DNA of 64,000 nucleotides. It comes from JAJRQY01 sp965224435. Its GTDB lineage: Bacteria > Actinomycetota > Acidimicrobiia > Acidimicrobiales > SZUA-35. This document shows positions 41,407 to 49,914 of the stretch, piece after piece (position 1 is the stretch's first letter; every line of letters starts with the position of its first letter). Location: assembly GCA_965224435.1 (NCBI GenBank), contig OZ245048.1, forward strand, positions 3,782,001 through 3,846,000, read 5' to 3'. Under the pieces are notes generated by a model, which was not told the origin of the DNA, did no database searches, and saw only the letters and a program-made list of their open reading frames with translations. The position numbers and the translations under genes were made by a program.

Positions 41407-42237
41407 ATGGCTACACGACCTCAACTCCTGCTTACCAACGACGACGGCATCGACTCAGTCGGCCTCCATGTCCTGGCCCGGGCCATGCAGGAACTCGGTG
41501 ACGTCACCATCATCGCCCCTGATTCGGAGTATTCCGGTGCTGGCGCTGCCATTGGAGCCATCTGGGAGATCAAGCCCGAAGTGCACGACGCTCACGTCGA
41601 AGGTTTCGACAAGGCCTGGTCGGTATCTGGTCCCCCGGCACTCTGCGTCATGTTTGCCCGCATGGGTGCCTTCGGCTTCACCCCCGACCTCATTCTCAGC
41701 GGCATCAACCCGGGGGCCAACGTCGGGCGGAGCGTCTATCACTCAGGAACCATTGGGGCCTGCCTGACCGGCCGCAACGGTGGCGTCAACGGAATCGCCG
41801 TCAGCCAACGAGTCGAGAACTTCGGGGTTGAGGGCCAGGCTTGGGAAGACACGATCAAGAACCAGAAGTGGCAGTCAGCTGCGGATGTCGCGGCCGCGGC
41901 GGCCGCCGCAATCCTGGAGAACCCACCCGAGGTTGCCAGTGTGCTCAATATCAATGTGCCGAACCTGGCCACCGACAAGTTGAGCAAGTGGAGCTGGAAC
42001 CAGGTCGGCGACAAGCCTCCTCGCACCTGGACCAAGGCCTGGCTCGAACCCAAAGAAGGCCACGTTGGCAGCTATCACGTCGAGCTGGAATACGGTGACA
42101 ATGTCGATCAGCCCGAAGGAACCGACACTCGCGCCATCATGGACAATGAGGTCTCGATGACCTGGCTCAGCCGTCTCGATGCTCTGGATGACGACACCAC
42201 TGCGGTAGATGCCAAGCTGCAGCAACTCATTGGCTAG
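41407..42237 (+). CDS. surE: 5'/3'-nucleotidase SurE
   Basis: 276 residues. 'LLTNDDGIDSVGLHVLARAM' holds the metal-binding Asp-Asp pair at the N-terminus, 'VTIIAPDSEYSGAGAAI' the next ligand Ser, and 'LILSGINPGANVG' the conserved Asn region with the GTIGA stretch after it. SurE removes phosphate from nucleoside monophosphates and some polyphosphates. The middle (residues about 140-210) is longer and less typical than in E. coli SurE. It shares a nucleoside theme with deoC and nucleoside hydrolase elsewhere in the window but is not in an operon with them. Confidence 0.88.
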   Translation: MATRPQLLLTNDDGIDSVGLHVLARAMQELGDVTIIAPDSEYSGAGAAIGAIWEIKPEVHDAHVEGFDKAWSVSGPPALCVMFARMGAFGFTPDLILSGINPGANVGRSVYHSGTIGACLTGRNGGVNGIAVSQRVENFGVEGQAWEDTIKNQKWQSAADVAAAAAAAILENPPEVASVLNINVPNLATDKLSKWSWNQVGDKPPRTWTKAWLEPKEGHVGSYHVELEYGDNVDQPEGTDTRAIMDNEVSMTWLSRLDALDDDTTAVDAKLQQLIG

Positions 42238-42264
42238 CTAGTCACTGGATTGTGAGCATCTGAC

Positions 42265-43941
42265 CTAGTGAGCAGCGTAGGAATCAGCTTCGACCTGAAG
42301 CGATGAAGCATCAATGAACTCAAACATGTTGCCGTCAAGGTCACGCAGCTGGCGCAGATCCTGATTGTCCCACCGCTCATCAGGTGCACCGCTAAAGAGC
42401 CATGACGAGCCATTGTCGGCAAGAATCGCGCCGTGCTCCTGCAGAGCATCGACAATCACTCGCGCCTGGCCGGTGAAGTCATCGGGATTGACCGACGCCT
42501 TGAGTCTGATCCAGCTTCCCATGGGCGGCCGATCGGCCCCATTGCTGCCAGCGAAATGTGAGGCTGGCCAGACAAAGGAGTCGTCGGTGACATTGGCAGT
42601 GAAGCGAATGGCATGGTTGATCGAACCGGATGCCACCTCGTCATAACGAACAAGGCCTGGCAGAATTGGCAGACCAGCGGCGTCACCCGAAGTCCAAGAA
42701 TCAGGGCGCATATGGTTGGAAGACAAGTCCCAGCGCGCACCACTGCCAGCTTCAATGGTTCCGTTGCCTTGCCACTCCACCGCGAACAATTCGTGCAGAA
42801 CGCAAGCTCCGGATTCGACAACCAGAACATGGCGGTCACTTCCGCCTTCGATCGGAGCATCAGCCGGAACTGGGTAAGGACTGGCGTCACTCTCATCTCC
42901 ATAGGTGAACGAGACAGCCGTGTCGTCTCCACGGTCGGACACCACCGTGTAGGGGATGCCAATGGGAGAGCCGTTCCACAAACCCGCACCGAAATCGGGG
43001 TGGGCGTTCTTGTCCGCCCCAAGACGATTCACATACGCCTGACTGTTCGCCAGAACAGGCAGGTCAGCAACCGAGGAATACCAGAACGAGTCACTGGGGA
43101 ACAGTGAGCACCCACCAATGGTAGTTCCCGTGACGGGAGCCGGATTGCCTGAGAACTCCGGACTTTCACTGAATCCAACCATGACCGCACCTCGATTGAG
43201 TCGACCCGAAGCCAGCTCATCAGTCCAAAACGCCAGGCCACCGGCATCAGGATCGCGGTCCAAGACATTGCGATAGACCAGTTGTACAAACTCTGGATCG
43301 CTGAGGGATCCGTAGCGGGCAACGAACTCAGCTTCGCCCGCGAACTCTTGGGCGATGTCCACTAGCGACATGCCACCAATCTGTCTACCCCACCAGTAGC
43401 TAAGGCCATCAGCATCAGCTTCTCGTAAGAAGAAGGCCCGGTAGAGTCGTCGGACTGGATCACCGTCCAGATGGTCGAGACCAAGAACAAACTCCAGGCT
43501 CTCACTAAATCCGACCATGACCTCACCACGCGTCATTGCTCCACTGTTCAGTTGTCCGGTCCAGTGGGCCAAGCCCGGAGCATCGGGGGTCCGGTCAAGC
43601 ACATTGTCATAGACCAGGGTGACAAAGGCTTCGTTGGACAATGAGCCATAGGTGGTCCTGAACTCATCGCTGCGGGAGAACTCTTGGGAGATCGACGCCA
43701 ACGACTGGCCACCGAGACGCTGCCGGGTCCAGTAACTGTGACCTGCTGCTTCGGGTGCCCGTTCGAAGTAGGCCAGGTACAGGCGTTCAACCTGGAGGGA
43801 GGCGGTATCGGGCCGCGCTTCGGCACTGGCCACCGATGGGGCCAAGGTGGCGGTGATGAGAAGCGAACAAACGACAGCTGTGATCGCTAGAAGACGCGAA
43901 AATCGAGATCCTGGATTTCGGTTCATCACATTTCGGTTCAT
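42265..43941 (-). CDS. secreted DUF4214 protein with unnamed C-terminal domain
   Basis: 558 residues from ATG 43941 (AAGGGA upstream); ATG 43926 is a duplicate start context. A Sec signal ends at 'APSVASAEA'. Four DUF4214 units follow in two pairs, e.g. 'LYLAYFERAPEAAGHSYW', 'VYDNVLDRTPDAPGLAHW' and 'VYRNVLDRDPDAGGLAFW'. The last 300 residues, from 'DSFWYSSVADLPVLANS' through 'EGGSDRHVLVVESGACVLHE' and 'DAAGLPILPGLVRYDEV', form a domain I have seen in secreted bacterial proteins but that has no known function to me. It is divergent from the glycine riboswitch. Confidence 0.82.
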   Translation of the reverse strand: MNRNVMNRNPGSRFSRLLAITAVVCSLLITATLAPSVASAEARPDTASLQVERLYLAYFERAPEAAGHSYWTRQRLGGQSLASISQEFSRSDEFRTTYGSLSNEAFVTLVYDNVLDRTPDAPGLAHWTGQLNSGAMTRGEVMVGFSESLEFVLGLDHLDGDPVRRLYRAFFLREADADGLSYWWGRQIGGMSLVDIAQEFAGEAEFVARYGSLSDPEFVQLVYRNVLDRDPDAGGLAFWTDELASGRLNRGAVMVGFSESPEFSGNPAPVTGTTIGGCSLFPSDSFWYSSVADLPVLANSQAYVNRLGADKNAHPDFGAGLWNGSPIGIPYTVVSDRGDDTAVSFTYGDESDASPYPVPADAPIEGGSDRHVLVVESGACVLHELFAVEWQGNGTIEAGSGARWDLSSNHMRPDSWTSGDAAGLPILPGLVRYDEVASGSINHAIRFTANVTDDSFVWPASHFAGSNGADRPPMGSWIRLKASVNPDDFTGQARVIVDALQEHGAILADNGSSWLFSGAPDERWDNQDLRQLRDLDGNMFEFIDASSLQVEADSYAAH

Positions 43942-43944
43942 CAC
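43915..43944. repeat. perfect 15-base tandem duplication at a start codon
   Basis: ATTTCGGTTCATCAC occurs twice head to tail. On the minus strand each copy carries GTG-ATG-AAC-CGA-AAT, so the DUF4214 gene has two identical start contexts five codons apart. Confidence 0.85.
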
Positions 43945-44072
43945 TGGGTATCGGTCCCTTGCGTCGAAAATCTTGAGGCTGTCAAGACAAATAGTTTCCT
44001 TCATCCTGGCCTTGTTTGTGCTCATACCAGCCTGACACTGTCCGGAAGGTCATCAACGACAGGTCAGTCCGG

Positions 44073-44078
44073 TAGCCT
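44073..44078 (+). promoter_or_regulatory. -10 box for the glycine riboswitch transcript
   Basis: TAGCCT lies about 20 bases before the first aptamer stem, placing the transcription start near 44085. No clear -35 was found. Confidence 0.45.
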
Positions 44079-44095
44079 GCGGATTGGTCTTACCA

Positions 44096-44300
44096 CCTTG
44101 TGGGAGAGAGGTCAGCTTGACTGGCCCGCCGAAGGAGCAACCGCCCCGGAAACTCTCAGGCACTCGTACCGCAAGGCGTTGACCACTCTGGAGAGCGTCA
44201 GGTCCGTCCCACATAGGCGAGCGCCTGACCACCGAAGGTGTAAGCACTGTTCTGCATTATCTGGACCAGCGCCAAACTCTCAGGTTTGTGACAGAGGGGG
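44096..44300 (+). ncRNA. tandem glycine riboswitch
   Basis: Two glycine aptamers are in series. Aptamer one runs from the GGGAGAG at about 44102 through GCCGAAGGAGCAA and AACTCTCAGGCA to about 44180. Aptamer two starts near GGAGAG at about 44192, then ACCGAAGGTGTAAGC and AAACTCTCAGGTTTGTGACAGAGGGG to 44300. These CCGAAGG and ACTCTCAGG blocks are the conserved core of the class. It lies directly upstream of gcvT, the classic target, and is expected to turn on expression when glycine is high. The second aptamer ends one base into the pairing element of the expression platform. Confidence 0.92.
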
Positions 44301-44328
44301 TACCGAACGTTCACCGTTTTGAGGTACC
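44299..44328 (+). promoter_or_regulatory. riboswitch expression platform sequestering the gcvT ribosome site
   Basis: GGTACC at 44299-44304 can pair with GGTACC at 44323-44328, across an 18-base loop. The second copy overlaps the GAGGT ribosome site (44321-44325) of gcvT; GAGGTACCTC is itself a palindrome. Glycine binding would hold the 5' copy in the aptamer P1 region and free the ribosome site. The mechanism is inferred from pairing. Confidence 0.5.
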
Positions 44329-44330
44329 TC

Positions 44331-45485
44331 ATGTCATCAGAAAACAGCACTCCCAAAAACAAGCCAGCCCTGAAGATCACCCCGCTCCATGCCCTGCACA
44401 CCGAACTTGGCGGGCGCCTGGTCGACTTCGCGGGCTGGGAGCTGCCCATCCAGTACGAAGGGGTCGTGGCCGAACACAACTGGTGCCGCAGGTCCGCTGC
44501 GCTGTTTGATGTCAGTCATATGGGTGTGGTCGAGCTTCGTGGTGACGATGTCGCGGCTTCACTGGAACAGCTCACCCCGGCTGGACTGAGCACCCTCAAG
44601 CCAGGCAAGATTCGCTATGCCTTGTTCACCAACGACGAAGGTGGTGTGATTGATGACCTGATGGTGAGCAATGTCGGGGATCATCTCATGATTGTTGTCA
44701 ATGCCGCCCGCCGCGAGGTCGATCTCCCGCACCTTCGCGCCAACCTGCCGTCCGAAGGGCCGAACAAGGTCGAAATCATCGAACGGACCGATGTCGCCTT
44801 GCTCGCTCTGCAAGGCCCAAAGGCCGTCGAGACCTTCGCTCGCTTGGCCCCCGCAGTATCCGATATGGCCTTCATGGAAACTCTGGCCGTCGACGTTGTG
44901 TTGGATGGCCACAAGGCGCCACTCTCCCTTACCATCTCCCGCTCCGGATACACCGGCGAAGACGGGCTGGAGATTGTTGTGCCCGGCGACGCAGCCGATT
45001 TGTTGGCGCGATGGATGCTGGCTCAAGATGAGGTGAGGCCTGCTGGTTTGGGAGCCCGCGACACCCTTCGACTTGAAGCCAGCCTCTGCCTCTACGGCAA
45101 TGATCTGAATGAGTCCATCACACCAGTCGAAGCCAACCTCAAGTGGACAATGCCCAAGCGCCGGCGTGAAGCCAAAGACTTCCCCGGAGCCGACATCATC
45201 ATGGATCAATACGACAACGGTCCATCCCGCGTTCGAGTTGGCCTGGCGGCAACCGGTCGCCGACCAGTTCGGGACCACACCTCACTCAAAACCCTGGCCG
45301 GTGAGCCGGCAGGCGAAGTCTCCTCCGGTGGCTATGGCCCAACGGTCGAGCATCCGGTCGCCATGGGTTATGTCCCGCCCGAACACGCCACCGTTGGCAC
45401 CGAACTGATTGCCGATGTTCGGGGCAGCGACGTCGCTGTCACTGTTGTCGATCTTCCCTTCGTCGCCCACAATTACCGCCGCTAG
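44331..45485 (+). CDS. gcvT: glycine cleavage system aminomethyltransferase GcvT
   Basis: 384 residues from ATG 44331, five bases after GAGGT. 'PLHALHTELGGRLVDFAGWE' and 'LFDVSHMGVVELRGDD' start the T-protein fold, 'GYTGEDGLEIVVPG' and 'GLGARDTLRLEASLCLYGND' contain the conserved Asp and Arg that position the lipoyl arm and tetrahydrofolate. GcvT moves the methylene group from GcvH to tetrahydrofolate and releases ammonia. It is under the glycine riboswitch and is followed by gcvP after 20 bases. Confidence 0.95.
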   Translation: MSSENSTPKNKPALKITPLHALHTELGGRLVDFAGWELPIQYEGVVAEHNWCRRSAALFDVSHMGVVELRGDDVAASLEQLTPAGLSTLKPGKIRYALFTNDEGGVIDDLMVSNVGDHLMIVVNAARREVDLPHLRANLPSEGPNKVEIIERTDVALLALQGPKAVETFARLAPAVSDMAFMETLAVDVVLDGHKAPLSLTISRSGYTGEDGLEIVVPGDAADLLARWMLAQDEVRPAGLGARDTLRLEASLCLYGNDLNESITPVEANLKWTMPKRRREAKDFPGADIIMDQYDNGPSRVRVGLAATGRRPVRDHTSLKTLAGEPAGEVSSGGYGPTVEHPVAMGYVPPEHATVGTELIADVRGSDVAVTVVDLPFVAHNYRR

Positions 45486-45505
45486 AACTGCCAGGAACCT
45501 GCCTC

Positions 45506-48397
45506 ATGACTACCGAACACCACTCTCACGCCCACTCCTTCGCCGATCGCCACATCTCTCTCACCGCAGAGGAGCAAGCCAAGCTTCTGGCCGAACTTGG
45601 CTATGAATCGGGTGCTGCCCTGGTGGCCAAGGCCGTGCCCGAGAACATCCAGATCAACGAACCGCTGACGACCGGCGGACCCTTCACCGAGACCGAAGCT
45701 CAAGCCAAGCTGCGACTGCTGGCCGACCAAAACCGGGTCTTCACCTCCCTGATCGGCTTGGGTTGGAACGACACCATCACCCCGGCCGTCATCCGCCGCA
45801 ACATGATTGAGAACCCGGCCTGGTACACCTCCTACACGCCCTACCAACCCGAAATCAGCCAAGGCCGGTTGGAGATGCTCACCGTCTTCCAAACCATGAT
45901 CGCGGACCTGACCGGCTGCGAACTAGCCAACGCGTCCATGCTGGATGAAGCCACGGCCGCGGCCGAAGCCATGACCATGCTGCGGCGTGCCGACAAGACA
46001 AAGCGCTCATCTTTCTTTGTCGACACTGACTGTCACCCGCAAACAATCGCCGTGGTGCAAACCCGAGCCGAGCCGCTCGGAATCGAGATCATCCTCGGTG
46101 ATCCAACCGTCGAATTGATACCAGAGAGCGCGACGCTGGAAGCCGCCTATGGCGCATTGATTGCTCAGCCCGGTTCGTCAGGCCGCCTTGTCGATGTCGC
46201 CCCAATGATTGAAACCTGCCACGCGGCCAAGGTCGGGGTCGCTGTCACCACCGACCTGCTGGCTTGCACCCTCATCACTCCCCCCGGCGAGTTGGGAGCC
46301 GACGTAGTGGTCGGCTCAGCCCAGCGGTTTGGCGTACCAATGGGCTTTGGTGGCCCTCATGCTGGCTTCATGGCCACCAAGCAGAAGATGGCTCGCTCGC
46401 TGCCCGGCCGTCTGGTCGGAGTCTCAGTCGACTCGGCCAACAACCCCGCGTACCGACTGGCGTTGCAGACCCGTGAGCAGCACATCCGTCGCGAGAAGGC
46501 CACGTCCAACATCTGTACCGCTCAGGCCTTGCTAGCCAACATTGCCGCTTCTTATGCCTGCTGGCATGGGCCCCAAGGCCTCACCACCATTGCCAAGCGA
46601 GTGCACTACTTCACCCACCAGTTCCGCTCGATGCTCAGCGGACCCGACTCCGGCTTCGAGGTCACCGGGTCCTTCTTTGACACCATCACCGTTACCGCCA
46701 AAGGACAGGCCGCCACCATCATGGCCGCCGCCGCCGAGGCTGAGATCAACCTCCATCTGATCGACGGAGACACCCTGAGCATCACCTTCGACGAGACAAC
46801 TACCGTCGACACCTTGCAGGCACTGGCGCCAGCGTTTGATTTCACGTTGGATTCCCTCGATCAGATGCCCGATGACATCTTCAACGGCACCGAGCCAAAC
46901 AGCATTCCGGCCGAGCTCCGTCGGACCAGTGAGTTCTTGACCGATGCCCGCTTCCATCGCTACCAGTCCGAGCACGAGATGCTGCGCTGGCTACGCAAGC
47001 TGGCCGACCGAGACCTCGCCCTAGACCGGACCATGATCCCGCTCGGGTCTTGCACCATGAAGCTCAACGCGGCAGCAGAGATGGAGCCAATGACGTGGGG
47101 AGAGTTCGCCAACATGCATCCCTACGCACCAGCGGATCAGACGGTTGGTTACCGCAAGCTCATTGCCGATCTTGAGCAAGCCCTGGTGGAGATCACTGGC
47201 TATGACCGGATTTCGCTGCAACCCAATGCTGGCAGCCAGGGCGAATACGCCGGGCTACTCGCGATCAAGGGTTATCTGGCCAGTATTGGCGAAGGCCATC
47301 GCGAAGTCTGCCTGATTCCTTCGTCCGCTCATGGCACCAACGCCGCGTCGGCCGTGCTGGCGGGGCTCAAGGTTGTTGTCGTTGCTTGCAATGAACGAGG
47401 TGACGTCGATCTCCCTGATCTGAAAGCCAAGATTACCGAGCACAACCAGAACCTGGCTGCCCTCATGATCACCTATCCCTCAACCCATGGGGTTTACGAA
47501 GATACCGTGGTGGAGATCTGCGATCTGGTTCACGAGGCCGGTGGCCAGGTCTATACCGACGGTGCCAACCTGAATGCACTGGTCGGGGTGGCCAAGCCAG
47601 GCAAGTACGGCTCCGACGTAAGCCACCTCAATCTGCACAAGACCTTCGCCATCCCTCACGGTGGTGGTGGACCAGGAGTCGGGCCGGTCGGAGTTCGAGA
47701 GCACCTTGCCCCCTTCTTACCCGGCCATCCGGTCGTCCCCGAAGCCGGGCCAGTTGGTCAAGGCCCGGTCTCGGCCGCACCTTGGGGATCAGCCAGCATC
47801 CTGCCCATCACGTGGATGTACATCCAGATGATGGGGCCCGACGGCCTGCGGGCTGCAACCGAGGCCGCAGTCTTGGCCGCCAACTACGTCGCCCATCGCC
47901 TCCAGCCCTACTACCCGGTGCTTTACACCGGCGAAGCCGGGCTAGTGGCTCACGAATGCATCATCGATATTCGCCCCATCACCGAAGAAACCGGCGTAAG
48001 TGTTGATGACATTGCCAAGCGATTGGCCGACTGTGGATTCCACTCACCAACCATGTCCTTCCCGGTACCTGGGACATTGATGATCGAGCCAACCGAGAGC
48101 GAAAGCCTGGCCGAGATCGACCGATTCTGTGATGCCATGATCGTGATCAAGGGTGAGATCGACGATGTTGCCGCCGGCAAGGTTGCCACCGAAGACAGTG
48201 TTCTTCGCCATGCGCCCCATACCGCAGAAGTCCTTCTGGATGACAACTGGTCACACAGCTACAGCCGGAACAAGGCAGCCTTTCCGTTGCCGGGAATGAA
48301 GGTTGACAAGTACTTCCCACCGGTCGGCCGGGTCGACAATGCGTGGGGTGACCGCAACCTCAGCTGCTCGTGTCCACCCCTGGATGCCTACAGCTGA
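45506..48397 (+). CDS. gcvP: glycine dehydrogenase (decarboxylating) GcvP
   Basis: 963 residues, the full length of the homodimeric P-protein. The N-terminal half has 'MIENPAWYTSYTPYQPEISQ' and 'ANASMLDEATAAAEAMTML'. The C-terminal half has 'DGANLNALVGVAKPGKYGSD' and PLP Lys in 'HLNLHKTFAIPHGGGGPGVG'. It decarboxylates glycine and loads the aminomethyl group on GcvH lipoate. Second gene of the riboswitch operon. gcvH, which should carry the lipoyl group, is not in this cluster and must be elsewhere. GCCAGGAACC before the ATG gives a weak ribosome site. Confidence 0.95.
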   Translation: MTTEHHSHAHSFADRHISLTAEEQAKLLAELGYESGAALVAKAVPENIQINEPLTTGGPFTETEAQAKLRLLADQNRVFTSLIGLGWNDTITPAVIRRNMIENPAWYTSYTPYQPEISQGRLEMLTVFQTMIADLTGCELANASMLDEATAAAEAMTMLRRADKTKRSSFFVDTDCHPQTIAVVQTRAEPLGIEIILGDPTVELIPESATLEAAYGALIAQPGSSGRLVDVAPMIETCHAAKVGVAVTTDLLACTLITPPGELGADVVVGSAQRFGVPMGFGGPHAGFMATKQKMARSLPGRLVGVSVDSANNPAYRLALQTREQHIRREKATSNICTAQALLANIAASYACWHGPQGLTTIAKRVHYFTHQFRSMLSGPDSGFEVTGSFFDTITVTAKGQAATIMAAAAEAEINLHLIDGDTLSITFDETTTVDTLQALAPAFDFTLDSLDQMPDDIFNGTEPNSIPAELRRTSEFLTDARFHRYQSEHEMLRWLRKLADRDLALDRTMIPLGSCTMKLNAAAEMEPMTWGEFANMHPYAPADQTVGYRKLIADLEQALVEITGYDRISLQPNAGSQGEYAGLLAIKGYLASIGEGHREVCLIPSSAHGTNAASAVLAGLKVVVVACNERGDVDLPDLKAKITEHNQNLAALMITYPSTHGVYEDTVVEICDLVHEAGGQVYTDGANLNALVGVAKPGKYGSDVSHLNLHKTFAIPHGGGGPGVGPVGVREHLAPFLPGHPVVPEAGPVGQGPVSAAPWGSASILPITWMYIQMMGPDGLRAATEAAVLAANYVAHRLQPYYPVLYTGEAGLVAHECIIDIRPITEETGVSVDDIAKRLADCGFHSPTMSFPVPGTLMIEPTESESLAEIDRFCDAMIVIKGEIDDVAAGKVATEDSVLRHAPHTAEVLLDDNWSHSYSRNKAAFPLPGMKVDKYFPPVGRVDNAWGDRNLSCSCPPLDAYS

Positions 48398-48403
48398 TGG
48401 GCG

Positions 48404-48790
48404 CTAACTCAGGCGGAAGGCTCGGGCCAGCATGGGGCTTGCTGGTTGCTCGGCTGAAGCTTCGTGGTTCGCTTCTTCACGAGCTTGTCGATCCCAAGTA
48501 AAGGGCGACGTGAAATCGGTGCGACGCCGAGATGGTCTGCTGGACGGCGCGACTTCGCGAACGACAGCAATCTCTTCTTGAGGGAGTAGCACTTGTCCGA
48601 TGACCGTTCGCAGATCAACAAGCTCCCAACCCATGGGAGCAGTGCGGGTCTCAGCATGACTGGCACAGACCGGAATGCCGGCAACGCTCTCCGTCAGGTC
48701 AACCAATAAGACGCGGGATCCAGCAGTGTCGAATTGCAAGCTGGCTGCGCCACCCTCTTGGCAGTTGTAGCGCGCACATGTCAGGCCCAT
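48404..48790 (-). CDS. DUF3499-like protein with CxxC-type zinc site
   Basis: 128 residues from ATG 48790, just before 'GLTCARYNCQEGGAASLQFD'; a GTG at 48850 is in frame but gives an unlike head. Cys in 'CARYNC' and 'PVCASHAET' look like a zinc ribbon, and 'TAPMGWELVDLR' matches the end of the conserved DUF3499 block of actinobacteria. The C-terminal 60 residues are polar and probably disordered. Its function is not known. It lies convergent with gcvP (six bases between stops). Confidence 0.6.
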   Translation of the reverse strand: MGLTCARYNCQEGGAASLQFDTAGSRVLLVDLTESVAGIPVCASHAETRTAPMGWELVDLRTVIGQVLLPQEEIAVVREVAPSSRPSRRRTDFTSPFTWDRQAREEANHEASAEQPASPMLARAFRLS

Positions 48791-48920
48791 GGGTGTCGAA
48801 GCTACCAGCTGATAGCGCACAAGTGAGTGACCGTATTCAGGTGCGAGCACAATGAGCCAAACGACCTACACCCATCAATGCAAACCGGACAGGTCAGGCA
48901 GCGCCAGCACACGACTGGAC

Positions 48921-48926
48921 TAACCT
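48921..48926 (+). promoter_or_regulatory. leaderless-type -10 box of the nucleoside hydrolase gene
   Basis: TAACCT followed by eight bases and ATG 48935. Confidence 0.55.
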
Positions 48927-48934
48927 CAAACGTC

Positions 48935-49885
48935 ATGGCTCGCCCAATAATCATCGATACTGACCCAGGGATTGACGATGCAGTTGCCATTTTCATGGCC
49001 CTGGCCTCACCGGATCTTGACGTCATTGGACTCACCACGGTTTACGGCAATGCCGAGATCAACGTGACCACTCGAAACGCTTTGGCTCTTCTCGAAGTTG
49101 CTGACCGGTCCGATATCCCAGTGGCCAAGGGTGCAAGCAAGCCCATTGCCTCCGACTACTTGGGGCCAGCCGCTTTCGTCCATGGTGAGCACGGACTCGG
49201 CAAGACCAGGGTTAAGGATCCTCAGGCAAACCCAATCCAAGCTGATGCTGCGGAGTTCATCTACACCAGCGCCTTGAGCAATCCAGGCAAGCTCACCCTC
49301 ATTCCCATCGGGCCACTCACCAACCTGGCCATCGCCCTCCAACGACACCCGGACCTGCCGGAACTGATCGACGAAGTTGTCATCATGGGAGGCAATGCCC
49401 TGGTTCCCGGCAATGCCACACCAACGGCTGAGGCCAACATCAACAATGATCCCGAAGCCGCCGACCTGGTGTTTGGCGCCAGCTGGCCGGTGACGATGGT
49501 TGGGCTCGATGTCACCCACGACATCATCATGGATCACGCCTGCATGAACCGGGTCACCAACACAGGCACAGCGAAGGCAGAACTACTGGACGGCGCCCTT
49601 TCGTTCTACCGAGAGTTCGTTGAGCAGGTAGCAGGCATCGAGGGGATCTTCATGCATGACCCCGCGACCATTGCTTATGTGCTCAATCCTGAGCTATTCA
49701 CCACCGTGTCGTCTCCGCTACGAGTCGAGACCGAGAGCTTCAGCCGAGGCAAAACCTGGCCGCTTCTGCGCCCAACCGATATGGCTCCAGAGGCTTGGCA
49801 AGGGCGACCCAACGTTGACATCTGCACCGGAGTCGATGCCACTGGAGTGATGGATTTGATTGAGGCTCTGCTCACAGCCTCGTGA
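48935..49885 (+). CDS. nucleoside hydrolase (inosine-uridine type)
   Basis: 316 residues from ATG 48935. 'IIIDTDPGIDDAVAIFMALA' is the calcium-binding DTDPGxDD signature, 'LIPIGPLTNLAIAL' and 'VVIMGGNALVPGNATPTAEA' are the middle motifs, and 'MVGLDVTHDIIM' supplies the last ligand region; the active-site His is likely in 'FMHDPATIAYVL'. It hydrolyses the N-glycosidic bond of ribonucleosides to ribose and base. With deoC and surE it suggests salvage of nucleosides. It is a single gene with its own promoter. Confidence 0.92.
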   Translation: MARPIIIDTDPGIDDAVAIFMALASPDLDVIGLTTVYGNAEINVTTRNALALLEVADRSDIPVAKGASKPIASDYLGPAAFVHGEHGLGKTRVKDPQANPIQADAAEFIYTSALSNPGKLTLIPIGPLTNLAIALQRHPDLPELIDEVVIMGGNALVPGNATPTAEANINNDPEAADLVFGASWPVTMVGLDVTHDIIMDHACMNRVTNTGTAKAELLDGALSFYREFVEQVAGIEGIFMHDPATIAYVLNPELFTTVSSPLRVETESFSRGKTWPLLRPTDMAPEAWQGRPNVDICTGVDATGVMDLIEALLTAS

Positions 49886-49914
49886 CGCCTCGGACAGGTC
49901 GCCAGTCCCGGGAG

